This document shows positions 7,626-14,409 of a stretch of DNA of 14,483 bases, piece by piece; position 1 is the first letter of the stretch, and each line of letters begins with the position of its first letter. Source of the stretch: RGIG464 sp045643185 (GTDB lineage Bacteria; Myxococcota_A; Bradymonadia; UBA4248); the NCBI GenBank assembly GCA_045643185.1, contig JAZUKH010000251.1, forward strand, positions 1 through 14,483, given 5' to 3'. Made by a program: the position numbers and the translations under genes. The notes under the pieces are model-generated. The model saw nothing but the letters and a program-made list of their open reading frames with translations. It did not search any database and was not told the origin of the DNA.

Positions 7626-7642
7626 GGCGCCAAAACGGCGCC
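7626..7642 (-). terminator. Weak terminator-like hairpin after the larger lipoprotein gene
   Basis: GGCGCC at 7626-7631 and 7637-7642 form a 6-bp GC-only stem with a 5-nt loop, 7 bp past the stop codon. The following minus-strand bases (ATACATTTTG) contain only four T's after a gap, so termination may be partial; the palindromic repeat just beyond may assist. Confidence 0.35.
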
Positions 7643-7648
7643 ACGGCA

Positions 7649-10153
7649 CTAATTGCGCTCCGAGAAGTCTGTGCTGACCTTCACCGTTCCCGTCGTCGTG
7701 ATCCACGTGAAGTTATCGATGATTGCCGCCGAGTCCAGGATCGAATCTGACGTGTCCCAAATATAAAAATCGAGCGTAAACGTTTCGCCACCGACGACCG
7801 GTGCCTGCGTCTTCAACCACGCGGTCGCGCCACCACCTTCACCAAACCCATCCAGACCAGCCGTGCCGTCCGGACAAGCGCCGTACTCTGTCATGCACTT
7901 CTTATCCTCACAGCCTTTTGTATATGGCTTCGCACAAGCGCCAAATATCGACGTAAACCAGTTACATTTTACTGGCGCACACGTTGTGAAGAACGCATTG
8001 TTGATCGAGACCGGATTGCCGTTCTTATCCTTGACGATGTTCTTGTCAGCGGGAAGTCCAGCCGCCTTCGAATTCAGCAAAGCAATGAAAAAGTCGTTAT
8101 ACGCCGAACAAATATATCCAGGATATTCGTGACTGTAAAATCTGAACTCAAAACTGAAGCCCGTCGCATTGACCGGCGCTTTGAGCTGAAGATGCAGGTT
8201 GAGACTGTCGTTGATTTTAGGCTTGCCACTGGCGTCAGTGGCAGCACTTGCACACCCTTTAAACGTCACAAGCGAACCACCATTCGCCGAGAGATAGTCC
8301 GCTGGAACGCTGCCCTCAGCAAGAAACTCCGCGCCATTACTCAAATTGCCTTTTTCGAACACGCCCGTCGAGATGCCCGCAAACGTGCTGCCTTTTTTGG
8401 GAGAGATCAGGGGCGTCGTCGGCGCACTCTTCGAGGCGAGGTAGTTGAACACGTTGATAGCCTTCCCCATCGCGGCAGTGCCAAGCGTTGACGCGTTCAA
8501 CGACTTGACCGTCGCAGAAACGAGACCATAGCCATCATTCGCGCTGGTCGTACAAATATCCATGGCACGGGCGAGCTGCTGACCAGCATTATTTCGGTTC
8601 GTTGCAATCGAAAGATCAGTGCCAAAGGTATAGCTGGCCGTACAAGTCGTGGTCGGAGCTTCATCCACGCGACCATTGCAGTTGTCGTCGATCTTGTTAC
8701 CAAGCGTTTCAACCATGCCTGGACGAACCAACTCCGGCTTGCTGATGCTTTCACAACCAGGCTGCAAATTCGTATCGCAACAGTCACCACCACAGATCGT
8801 GACGCCATCATGATCGTAATCTTCGGTGCCATCCACGATGCCGTCGCAGTTTTGGTCTTTCATGCCACCAACTTCCTTGTTGTGGCAAGCCGCCACGTAG
8901 TTTGGCAACACCATGCCGATGCAATCACTCCATGCGTTGTCCTGACACGTCATCACGCCAGCCTTACAAGCGCCGACGCCTTCCGTGCCAGCCGGACCAT
9001 AGTAGCACGACTGCGTTTCGCCATTGATGCACGCGCAATCCGCCGTCGTTTTTTCGCATCCATTCGTGGTATCGCCATCGCAGTCGATCCAGTCCGCTTC
9101 GCAGGTGGCACATTGTCCATCCACACACGTTATGTGCGCGCCACACGCATTACCGCACGTACCGCAATTGTTGGGATCGTTCATCAGGTCGTAGCAGCGG
9201 CCATCTTCACACACGGTCTTGCCCGAACAATCCTGGCATTCGCTGTCAATACAGAGGTCGCTTGCCCCTTCACAGACATGGTCACACTCGCCGCAATGGT
9301 TGACATTGCTGCTCGTCAAAACGCACTCGATACCGCACAGCTTCTCTTCGCCAACACACGTCGGCAGCTCGATGTTGCAATACGGATCCTCTTCAGGGCA
9401 CTTGCATTCACCCTCGACGCACATTTCTTTTTCGCCACACACATGGTTGCACGCGCCACAGTTATTTTTGTCAGACAACGTGTCGATGCATTCGTGCTGA
9501 CAAACTTTTTCGCCTGTTTTAAGGCATTCTTCCGTGCAAACGCCGTTGACGCATCGCTCAAACTGGCTGCACGTCGTATAGCACCCACCACACTGATCCG
9601 GATTCGAAGACAGGTCAATGCATTCGCCGTCGCAGATCACTTCGTTGGCAGCCACGCACGTATTGACACATTGCCCATTTTCGCAACGTTCGGAGCCACG
9701 ACAAGCGTGATCGCAGGCACCACAGTTATTGGGATCCTGCGAAATGATCGTGCATTCTTCATGGCACAAGAACTGTCCAACCGGGCATTCATCCGTATCG
9801 CCCATGCCGACTGCCATACACTGGCTGTTCACGCACGCCTCGTTATCCTTACATTTGTGATCGCAGGCGCCGCAGTGATCGGGGTTCGCCGTGGTATCAC
9901 GACAAACGTCGCCGCAACACGTCGCGCGACACGTCTCGGCATTGCACACGATACGCGTCTCGATGCGCTGCTCCGGTTTCTGTTCCGGCTCAGTATCATT
10001 TTCCTTTTCCTGTCCCGGCTCGACCAACTCGTCCGACGGATCTTCCACCGAGTCAGACGAATTGGAACCCGACGAATCGGCACACCCGACCAGCATCAAA
10101 CTCGCAAATAAAATCGCCCACGTTCTGGGCATCCACTTATGTTCAAATTGCAT
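7649..10153 (-). CDS. Cys-rich lipoprotein with six Cys modules, MopE-type motifs and choice-of-anchor-L-like domain (longer paralogue)
   Basis: 834-aa predicted surface lipoprotein; function unknown. Signal peptide ends in a textbook lipobox LVGC (lipidated Cys24). The start at 10153 is set by GGAG 7 nt upstream on the minus strand; a second in-frame ATG (codon 8) lacks one. After an acidic Glu/Pro/Asp linker (26-65) come six Cys-rich modules (about 70-112, 123-162, 166-206, 210-252, 273-309, 315-351), each with the core NPxxCGxCxxxC, then the CYYGPAGT module, two MopE-like motifs (EDYDHDGVTICGGD near 444; DDNCNGRVDE near 489), and the C-terminal anchor-L-like domain from about 505 with FSFEFRFYSHEYPGYICSAY. 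Compared with the 947-2860 paralogue the C-terminal half aligns throughout, and four extra Cys modules account for most of the length difference. A Cys-rich insert sits inside the anchor-L domain of both. The gene precedes the kinase by 383 bp, on the same strand. Confidence 0.88.
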   Translation of the reverse strand: MQFEHKWMPRTWAILFASLMLVGCADSSGSNSSDSVEDPSDELVEPGQEKENDTEPEQKPEQRIETRIVCNAETCRATCCGDVCRDTTANPDHCGACDHKCKDNEACVNSQCMAVGMGDTDECPVGQFLCHEECTIISQDPNNCGACDHACRGSERCENGQCVNTCVAANEVICDGECIDLSSNPDQCGGCYTTCSQFERCVNGVCTEECLKTGEKVCQHECIDTLSDKNNCGACNHVCGEKEMCVEGECKCPEEDPYCNIELPTCVGEEKLCGIECVLTSSNVNHCGECDHVCEGASDLCIDSECQDCSGKTVCEDGRCYDLMNDPNNCGTCGNACGAHITCVDGQCATCEADWIDCDGDTTNGCEKTTADCACINGETQSCYYGPAGTEGVGACKAGVMTCQDNAWSDCIGMVLPNYVAACHNKEVGGMKDQNCDGIVDGTEDYDHDGVTICGGDCCDTNLQPGCESISKPELVRPGMVETLGNKIDDNCNGRVDEAPTTTCTASYTFGTDLSIATNRNNAGQQLARAMDICTTSANDGYGLVSATVKSLNASTLGTAAMGKAINVFNYLASKSAPTTPLISPKKGSTFAGISTGVFEKGNLSNGAEFLAEGSVPADYLSANGGSLVTFKGCASAATDASGKPKINDSLNLHLQLKAPVNATGFSFEFRFYSHEYPGYICSAYNDFFIALLNSKAAGLPADKNIVKDKNGNPVSINNAFFTTCAPVKCNWFTSIFGACAKPYTKGCEDKKCMTEYGACPDGTAGLDGFGEGGGATAWLKTQAPVVGGETFTLDFYIWDTSDSILDSAAIIDNFTWITTTGTVKVSTDFSERN

Positions 10154-10174
10154 ACGTTATCTCCAAACGATCAA

Positions 10175-10218
10175 ACCACGTCCGTTTTTCAGCAACGTGG
10201 TAAACGACGAGTCGTTTA
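10175..10218. promoter_or_regulatory. Two adjacent inverted repeats upstream of the larger lipoprotein gene
   Basis: First, ACCACGT (10175-10181) pairs with ACGTGGT (10195-10201) around a 13-nt loop. Second, TAAACGAC (10201-10208) and GTCGTTTA (10211-10218) form an 18-bp palindrome with a 2-base centre. They share one base and lie 22-65 nt before the start codon: the first could be a leader hairpin, the second has operator geometry. No matching regulator gene is in the window. Confidence 0.4.
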
Positions 10219-10375
10219 GCATATTCAATGGGTTTTATCCAATGTTTGACTTCACAACTTTTCGACCTGCTACGAGCGCTAACGGCACACATTCAACGAT
10301 CTTGCCATCGATATTTCATCTAATTATTCACCTTCATTATAATAATGTCTCACGAATAGAGCCATCTCCAGGATC

Positions 10376-10413
10376 ACAATTACAATTACAATTACAATTA
10401 CAATTACTATTAC
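10376..10413. repeat. Hexanucleotide microsatellite (ACAATT)n
   Basis: Five perfect ACAATT units (10376-10405), one ACTATT variant and a final AC. It lies about 220 bp upstream of the lipoprotein start and 365 bp upstream of the MscS start. Such arrays change length by slippage and in some bacteria tune promoters; whether this one does is unknown. Confidence 0.85.
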
Positions 10414-10517
10414 ATATTTTGATAAAACAGCTTTCCCGATTGTCTTAATTATAAACGCGTCGTTTCTGCTATTCCGCAAAGATTAATTTAATCAACTCTC
10501 AATTTTTATATGAGTAT

Positions 10518-10549
10518 GGCGCAGCTATCGCGATGCGATACGCTGCGCC
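10518..10549. repeat. Strong hairpin, 14-bp stem with one bulge
   Basis: GGCGCAGC plus TATCGC (10518-10531) pair with GCGATA (10535-10540) and GCTGCGCC (10542-10549); C10541 is bulged and the loop is GAT. There is no T-run, so it is not an intrinsic terminator. GC-rich, in clear contrast to the AT-rich sequence immediately before it. Confidence 0.75.
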
Positions 10550-10562
10550 GGCATCGCTTCTC

Positions 10563-10577
10563 CTGCCCGTTGGGCAG
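10563..10577. repeat. Second hairpin, 6-bp perfect stem
   Basis: CTGCCC (10563-10568) and GGGCAG (10572-10577) pair around a GTT loop, 13 bp after the larger hairpin. Together with that one it makes a compact structured block that might be part of an unrecognised small RNA or a mobile repeat. Confidence 0.6.
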
Positions 10578-10596
10578 TCAATACGCGCTGCCTATA

Positions 10597-10628
10597 TTAT
10601 CACCGCATCAGCTTATCACCGCGTCAGC
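10597..10628. repeat. 16-bp tandem duplication
   Basis: TTATCACCGCATCAGC (10597-10612) is followed immediately by the same 16-mer with one change, A to G at the eleventh base (10613-10628). It could be a pair of binding sites for a regulator of the MscS gene or a simple duplication. Confidence 0.75.
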
Positions 10629-10715
10629 GAATTCTGACACACAGGCTAAAGCCACGCCCCCATTTTACAAGTGCATTCAGTTTCAAAAGCGTGTATAGAA
10701 GCCCCCACTTTGGGA

Positions 10716-10738
10716 GGTTAGTGCATTGGGTACTAACC
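10716..10738 (+). promoter_or_regulatory. Stem-loop in the MscS leader
   Basis: GGTTAGT (10716-10722) pairs perfectly with ACTAACC (10732-10738) around a 9-nt loop, 40 nt before the start codon. No T-run follows. Possible mRNA-stabilising or regulatory leader structure. Confidence 0.4.
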
Positions 10739-10778
10739 AAAAATTGATTCATTTTCCAATTTGCAAGGGGAAGTTTTT

Positions 10779-11990
10779 ATGTTTGAGAAGCTTTTCATGC
10801 TCTTAGGCCAGGCGGAAGATACCGCTGCCGCCGCTGCTGCCGCAGCGGGTGACGCTGCGGTTGAAAAATCCACCGAAGCCGCCAAAGGACTCATTGATTG
10901 GTTCAAGTTTTCGGATAACGCTCTGGTGAACGACATCGTTCGTTATTCCATCAGCGTTGTGGGCGCGCTCCTTTTATTTATCATCGGTCTTTGGATCGCC
11001 AAACACCTCAAAAAACTTGCAGTCAAAGCTGCGACGCGTGGTCTTCGTGATGATGGTTCGTCGCCGTTGCCCAAATTCATTGGCAACATCGTTTACTATC
11101 TCATCCTCGTTATCATCGTCCTCGCCTGCTTGAGCATCTTCGGTATCCAGACGACGTCCTTCGCAGCCATCATCGCTGCCGCTGGTTTGGCCATCGGCCT
11201 CGCCTTCCAGGGCACGCTCTCCAACCTCGCTGCTGGCGTCATGTTGATCGTCTTCCACCCGTTCAAACTCGGTGATTTCATCACCGGTGGTGGCCAGTCT
11301 GGTATCGTGACCGAAATCGGTCTCTTCACGACCACGATCCTTTCGCTCGACAACCGTGTCATTACGCTCCCCAACAGCGCCCTGTCCGGCTCCACGATCG
11401 ACAACTGCTCCTCGCAGGAATTCCGTCGTGCTGACGTCAACTTCTCCGTGCCTTATTCCTCTGATCTGGCTTCCGTCCGCGCTGCGCTCGAAAGAGCCAT
11501 GGATGTTGAAGGCGCCCTCGCTGAATGCGCCGCCGGCAAATCCCATGTTTACCTCCTCGACCTCACCCCTGGTGGCAATGCCAATTACCAGGTCCGTGTT
11601 TGGTGCAAGAGCGGCGATTACTGGGCCGTTCGTGAACGCGTTACCATGAAATGTAAAGTTGAAGTCGATACCAACGGTGTCGCGATTACCTCCAAAGCCA
11701 TGCGTCGTGCTGATGTCAACGTCGGTGTCGCTTACGAAGCCGATCTCGACAAATCGCGTGCCGCTCTCGAACTCGCTCTCAAAGATGCCGGTGGCCTCGC
11801 CGAACCCGCGCCCGCCGTCGTCCTCTGCGACCTTGGCTCCTCCTCCGTCAACTACCAACTCCGTGTTTGGTGCCCGGGTGACGAATATTGGGGCGTCAAA
11901 GAAAGACTTACGATCGCTGCCAAACGTCGTCTCGACGAAGCTGGTATCGAAATTCCGTTCCCGCAAGTCACCGTCAGCAACAAGAAATAA
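10779..11990 (+). CDS. MscS-family mechanosensitive channel with duplicated C-terminal domain
   Basis: Inner-membrane channel that opens under membrane tension and releases solutes on hypo-osmotic shock (family role). 403 aa versus 286 for E. coli MscS. Start ATG 10779 has AAGGGG 8 nt upstream; a TTG at 10761 would put that site inside the gene. After an Ala-rich segment (16-23 is eight Ala) come TM1 about 52-70, TM2 about 95-118, and the pore helix GLAIGLAFQGTLSNLAAGVM, then FHPFKLGDFI of the beta domain. The usual C-terminal alpha/beta domain appears twice in tandem: residues 216-308 and 309-403 both begin RRADVN, contain RAALE and a YQxRVWC.xGDYW/EYW stretch, then [VK]xERxT. That duplication explains the extra length. 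Codons lean strongly to C-ending forms (CTC, GTC, ATC, GCC), which suggests high expression. Monocistronic, with strong terminator. Confidence 0.93.
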   Translation: MFEKLFMLLGQAEDTAAAAAAAAGDAAVEKSTEAAKGLIDWFKFSDNALVNDIVRYSISVVGALLLFIIGLWIAKHLKKLAVKAATRGLRDDGSSPLPKFIGNIVYYLILVIIVLACLSIFGIQTTSFAAIIAAAGLAIGLAFQGTLSNLAAGVMLIVFHPFKLGDFITGGGQSGIVTEIGLFTTTILSLDNRVITLPNSALSGSTIDNCSSQEFRRADVNFSVPYSSDLASVRAALERAMDVEGALAECAAGKSHVYLLDLTPGGNANYQVRVWCKSGDYWAVRERVTMKCKVEVDTNGVAITSKAMRRADVNVGVAYEADLDKSRAALELALKDAGGLAEPAPAVVLCDLGSSSVNYQLRVWCPGDEYWGVKERLTIAAKRRLDEAGIEIPFPQVTVSNKK

Positions 11991-12019
11991 TTCTTGTTAC
12001 GAGCAATCAGCTTTCAAGT

Positions 12020-12039
12020 CTGCGCCCAACAGGGCGCAG
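12020..12039 (+). repeat. GC-rich hairpin downstream of the MscS gene
   Basis: CTGCGCCC (12020-12027) and GGGCGCAG (12032-12039) form a perfect 8-bp stem with an AACA loop. No T-run follows, but it lies just upstream of a true terminator and may protect the transcript end or act as a pause site. Confidence 0.55.
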
Positions 12040-12051
12040 GCCCAAAAGCCC

Positions 12052-12089
12052 AAAAAAAAGGCACATTCTCACGAATGTGCCTTTTTTTT
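12052..12089 (+). terminator. Strong bidirectional rho-independent terminator
   Basis: Eight A's (12052-12059), a perfect 9-bp stem with arm GGCACATTC (12060-12068), loop TCAC, complementary arm (12073-12081), then eight T's (12082-12089). Symmetric A and T tracts let it work on both strands. It lies 70 bp after the MscS stop. Confidence 0.92.
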
Positions 12090-12284
12090 ACTGCTTAAAC
12101 AGCAAAAACCGGTTGTTTCATCTCAACCAAGGAAGCATTGTCTGGTCATAAATTAAACTCTCAGCCGTAGTGAAGCCGAAGGCAAGCAGCAAAACTAAAC
12201 GAACAAACTAAAACAAACTGCCCCCTTCAATCACGCTGCGTTGACTGCGTCGCCCCCCAAAAACGTACTGAATGATGCACAGAT

Positions 12285-12339
12285 AAAAAAGGCTCCCCGA
12301 ACTGAATGAAAACACCACCGTTTCGTCAAACGAGGAGCC
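12285..12339 (-). terminator. Terminator of the sirtuin-cyuA transcript
   Basis: On the minus strand GGCTCC (12339-12334) pairs with GGAGCC (12296-12291), followed by six T's (12290-12285). The large loop holds an inner hairpin (CGTTT / AAACG at 12319-12332), giving a nested structure. It lies 13 bp after the cyuA stop. Confidence 0.65.
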
Positions 12340-12351
12340 AAAACGTAGTTT

Positions 12352-13626
12352 TTAATCCTTGCGAAGCATCATCTTGATGATCTCTTCATCGGTTTCACGC
12401 ATGCCATCGTGACCAAGACGCCCAACATTGCTGATCGTGTTTTCGACACCCTTTGTGACAATGCCGTCACCATCGCGGAACTCTTGACCATTTTTGTACA
12501 TCGACCAACCGAGTATGCCGGCATCAATGGATGCCGCGATCTTAGCCGCACAACTGGCTTTGGCACCGTCACAAATAATGCCCGAAGTCACGGCAAGCGC
12601 ATTAACGAGTGTGTGTGAGATCGCATCGAAGCGCCCGCCGTGCAAATAAGCTATGCCGGCACCAGCCGCGCAACCGGCCGTCACGGCGCCGCAATACGCC
12701 GACAAGGTGCCAATGCCGCTCTTGAGGTGGATCGCACTAAGATTCGACACGACCAGGGCGCGATAAAGCACGTCTTCGCTGACACCAAGTTCAAGCGCAT
12801 ACTCGACCACGGGCACACAAACCGTGATGCCCTGATTGCCGCTGCCCGAATTAATGACGACAGGCATTTCACACCCGTTCATGCGTGCATCGCTGGCCGC
12901 AGCCGCTTTGGCGCGTGCGCGCACCATGATGCTGTTTCCATACGTGTCGAGCAAAACGCGCCCAATGTTCGCACCGTAGTTGCCACTCAACCCTTCTTCA
13001 GCAATGGCCATGTTACACGCGATCTGACGGTCTAAAATCGGTTTAACATCTTCGATCGCGACCGTATCGGCAAAATTCACAATGCCTTCGATCGTCAATT
13101 CCGTCTTTAGATCCATCGCCGGTTGCACCGACTGACAGTAGTTCGCATGACTCGTCTTGTTTTCACGGATCGTTTCGCCATTTTTTTGCACGAGCACGAC
13201 ATTCGTATGAAAGCCACGAATGACGACGCGCGCACTCGACGCGGCAGCATACACAGTGATGTCGATCTCAAACAATTCGTGTGACGTAGATTTTTCCACT
13301 TCGATGGTGGTGGACGCCAAAAAGACGCGGACATCGGCCTGAGCTTGTGGCGAGACGTGGCTCAACACCTGAAGTTCAAGATCAGCATCGCCCATCACGA
13401 TACCAGCGGCAGCAGCCGCTTCGATGCCGTGCAAACCGCCCGTGTTCGGTACGATAACACTCTTCACATTCTTAATAATGTTACCGCTAACGATGATTTT
13501 GACACGTTCCGGCGTAGCATCGAGTTCCTTGCGCGCCAGCGCAGCCGCGTAAGCGATCGCGATCGGCTCGGTGCAGCCCATCGCCGGGGCGAGTTCATCT
13601 TGTAGAATCTGTAAATACGGGTGCAT
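12352..13626 (-). CDS. cyuA: L-cysteine desulfidase (UPF0597 / serine dehydratase alpha-like)
   Basis: 424-aa enzyme of the CyuA/YhaM family, which breaks L-cysteine into pyruvate, ammonia and sulfide with a [4Fe-4S] cluster. The N-terminal block MGCTEPIAIAYAAALARK (16-33) is diagnostic. Cluster ligands by comparison with the archaeal enzyme (recalled, three Cys) would be Cys18 in GCTEP, Cys312 in AYCGAVTAGC and Cys352 in GIICDGAKASC. Also visible: SGNIIKNVKSVIVPNTGG (47-64), GNYGANIGR near 216 and the NSGSGNQGI loop. Length is normal. Its ATG directly follows the TAA of the sirtuin gene, with GGAGG 6 nt upstream inside the sirtuin's last codons, so the two are co-expressed. The cluster type suggests oxygen-poor growth. 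A related activity, serine dehydration, cannot be excluded. Confidence 0.9.
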   Translation of the reverse strand: MHPYLQILQDELAPAMGCTEPIAIAYAAALARKELDATPERVKIIVSGNIIKNVKSVIVPNTGGLHGIEAAAAAGIVMGDADLELQVLSHVSPQAQADVRVFLASTTIEVEKSTSHELFEIDITVYAAASSARVVIRGFHTNVVLVQKNGETIRENKTSHANYCQSVQPAMDLKTELTIEGIVNFADTVAIEDVKPILDRQIACNMAIAEEGLSGNYGANIGRVLLDTYGNSIMVRARAKAAAASDARMNGCEMPVVINSGSGNQGITVCVPVVEYALELGVSEDVLYRALVVSNLSAIHLKSGIGTLSAYCGAVTAGCAAGAGIAYLHGGRFDAISHTLVNALAVTSGIICDGAKASCAAKIAASIDAGILGWSMYKNGQEFRDGDGIVTKGVENTISNVGRLGHDGMRETDEEIIKMMLRKD

Positions 13627-14373
13627 TTAGACCTCCAACCGAGCGCTTAGCTGTTCGAACACATCCTTCAAGTCATTGAATTTCCACGTGGCGAAAGCAT
13701 CGAGCCCTGTTTTTTGGGCATTGACGATACAGAGCTTCGCGCCGTGCTGTAAAGCAGCGAGGGGCAACGACGCCGCAGGTTGAACGGTCAACGAACTTCC
13801 GAGCACGATAAACACGTCAGAACGCTCAGCTTCTTCAAACGCGCGATTCAGATCATCGGGCACCAACGATTCTTCGTAAAAAATGATGTCCGGTTTAATG
13901 ATGCCGCCACATTTTTTGCACTTCGGCACTTCGTTGCGCATGACAATGGGCGCGATCTCGTCGTAGGTCGTCACGTCACGGCATTTCAAGCAATGGTGTT
14001 TTGCGGGCGAGCCGTGAATCTCAATGACTTCGGGCGAGCCACCCTTGGTGTGCAGCAAATCGATGTTCTGTGTGATCAATGTTTTGAGAATACCGCGTTT
14101 TTGGAGTTCAGCAACGCTCGTGTGCACAATATTCGGTTCAAACTTGTCGAGGCAGTAACAAAAGTCCTGAGCCCACTGATAGAAAATCGCCGGGTCACGT
14201 CTAAAAAACGAGAGTGATAGAATGTCCTCAACACTGTAGCCTTGCCAAGGCTTGGAATACACACCGTCCGGACTGCGAAAATCCTTAATTCCAGAAAGCG
14301 TCGAGACACCAGCTCCGGTAAAGCAGACCGCGTGTTTCGCCGAAATCAAAGCTTTGTAAAAATCTTCAAACAT
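13627..14373 (-). CDS. Sir2-family NAD-dependent protein deacylase (sirtuin)
   Basis: 248-aa cytoplasmic enzyme that removes acetyl or other acyl groups from lysines using NAD+, giving nicotinamide and O-acyl-ADP-ribose. Motifs: GAGVSTLSGIKDFRS (20-34, usually GIPDFRS; Pro is replaced by Lys30), TQNIDLLH (101-108), catalytic His120 in IHG, zinc Cys 128, 131, 152 and 155, and GSSLTVQPA before the C-terminal NAD-binding part. The YxxR pair typical of CobB/SIRT5 desuccinylases is not evident (FYQWAQDF at 64-71), so deacetylation seems likelier. Start ATG 14373 has a strong AAAGGAGAT upstream with good spacing. First gene of a two-gene operon with cyuA, which it abuts. A composite repeat begins only 36 bp before its start codon. 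Confidence 0.93.
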   Translation of the reverse strand: MFEDFYKALISAKHAVCFTGAGVSTLSGIKDFRSPDGVYSKPWQGYSVEDILSLSFFRRDPAIFYQWAQDFCYCLDKFEPNIVHTSVAELQKRGILKTLITQNIDLLHTKGGSPEVIEIHGSPAKHHCLKCRDVTTYDEIAPIVMRNEVPKCKKCGGIIKPDIIFYEESLVPDDLNRAFEEAERSDVFIVLGSSLTVQPAASLPLAALQHGAKLCIVNAQKTGLDAFATWKFNDLKDVFEQLSARLEV

Positions 14374-14409
14374 GGTTGATCTCCTTTTAGGACGATTGAA
14401 GTGTTATTT

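Larger units (their letters stand above)
10154..10778. other. 625-bp divergent spacer, no gene
   Basis: Between the lipoprotein (-) and the MscS gene (+). Its left half is AT-rich and holds the inverted repeats at 10175-10218 and the hexanucleotide array at 10376-10413. Its right half holds the hairpins at 10518-10577, the 16-bp tandem duplication at 10597-10628 and a stem-loop at 10716-10738. TATAGA at 10694-10699 could be a -10 box for the MscS gene but has no convincing -35. The short ORFs here are repetitive and resemble no protein I know. Confidence 0.6.
11991..12351. other. 361-bp spacer between convergent genes
   Basis: Contains the GC hairpin and bidirectional terminator of the MscS side and the terminator of the cyuA side. 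Between them (12090-12284) I see no gene, repeat or structure. Confidence 0.6.

Noticed and set aside
8810..10111. 433-aa + strand ORF opposite the larger lipoprotein gene
   Set aside because: It is the antisense of repetitive Cys-module coding sequence; composition is Ala/Arg/Val-rich without any domain, and the minus strand encodes a well-supported lipoprotein.
10761..10778. TTG start for the MscS gene
   Set aside because: The strong AAGGGG ribosome-binding site for ATG 10779 would then lie inside the coding sequence.
10974..11966. 330-aa minus-strand ORF opposite the MscS gene
   Set aside because: Antisense of strongly C-ending codons; Asp/Glu/Gly-rich with no domain, while the sense frame is a clear MscS protein with a ribosome-binding site.
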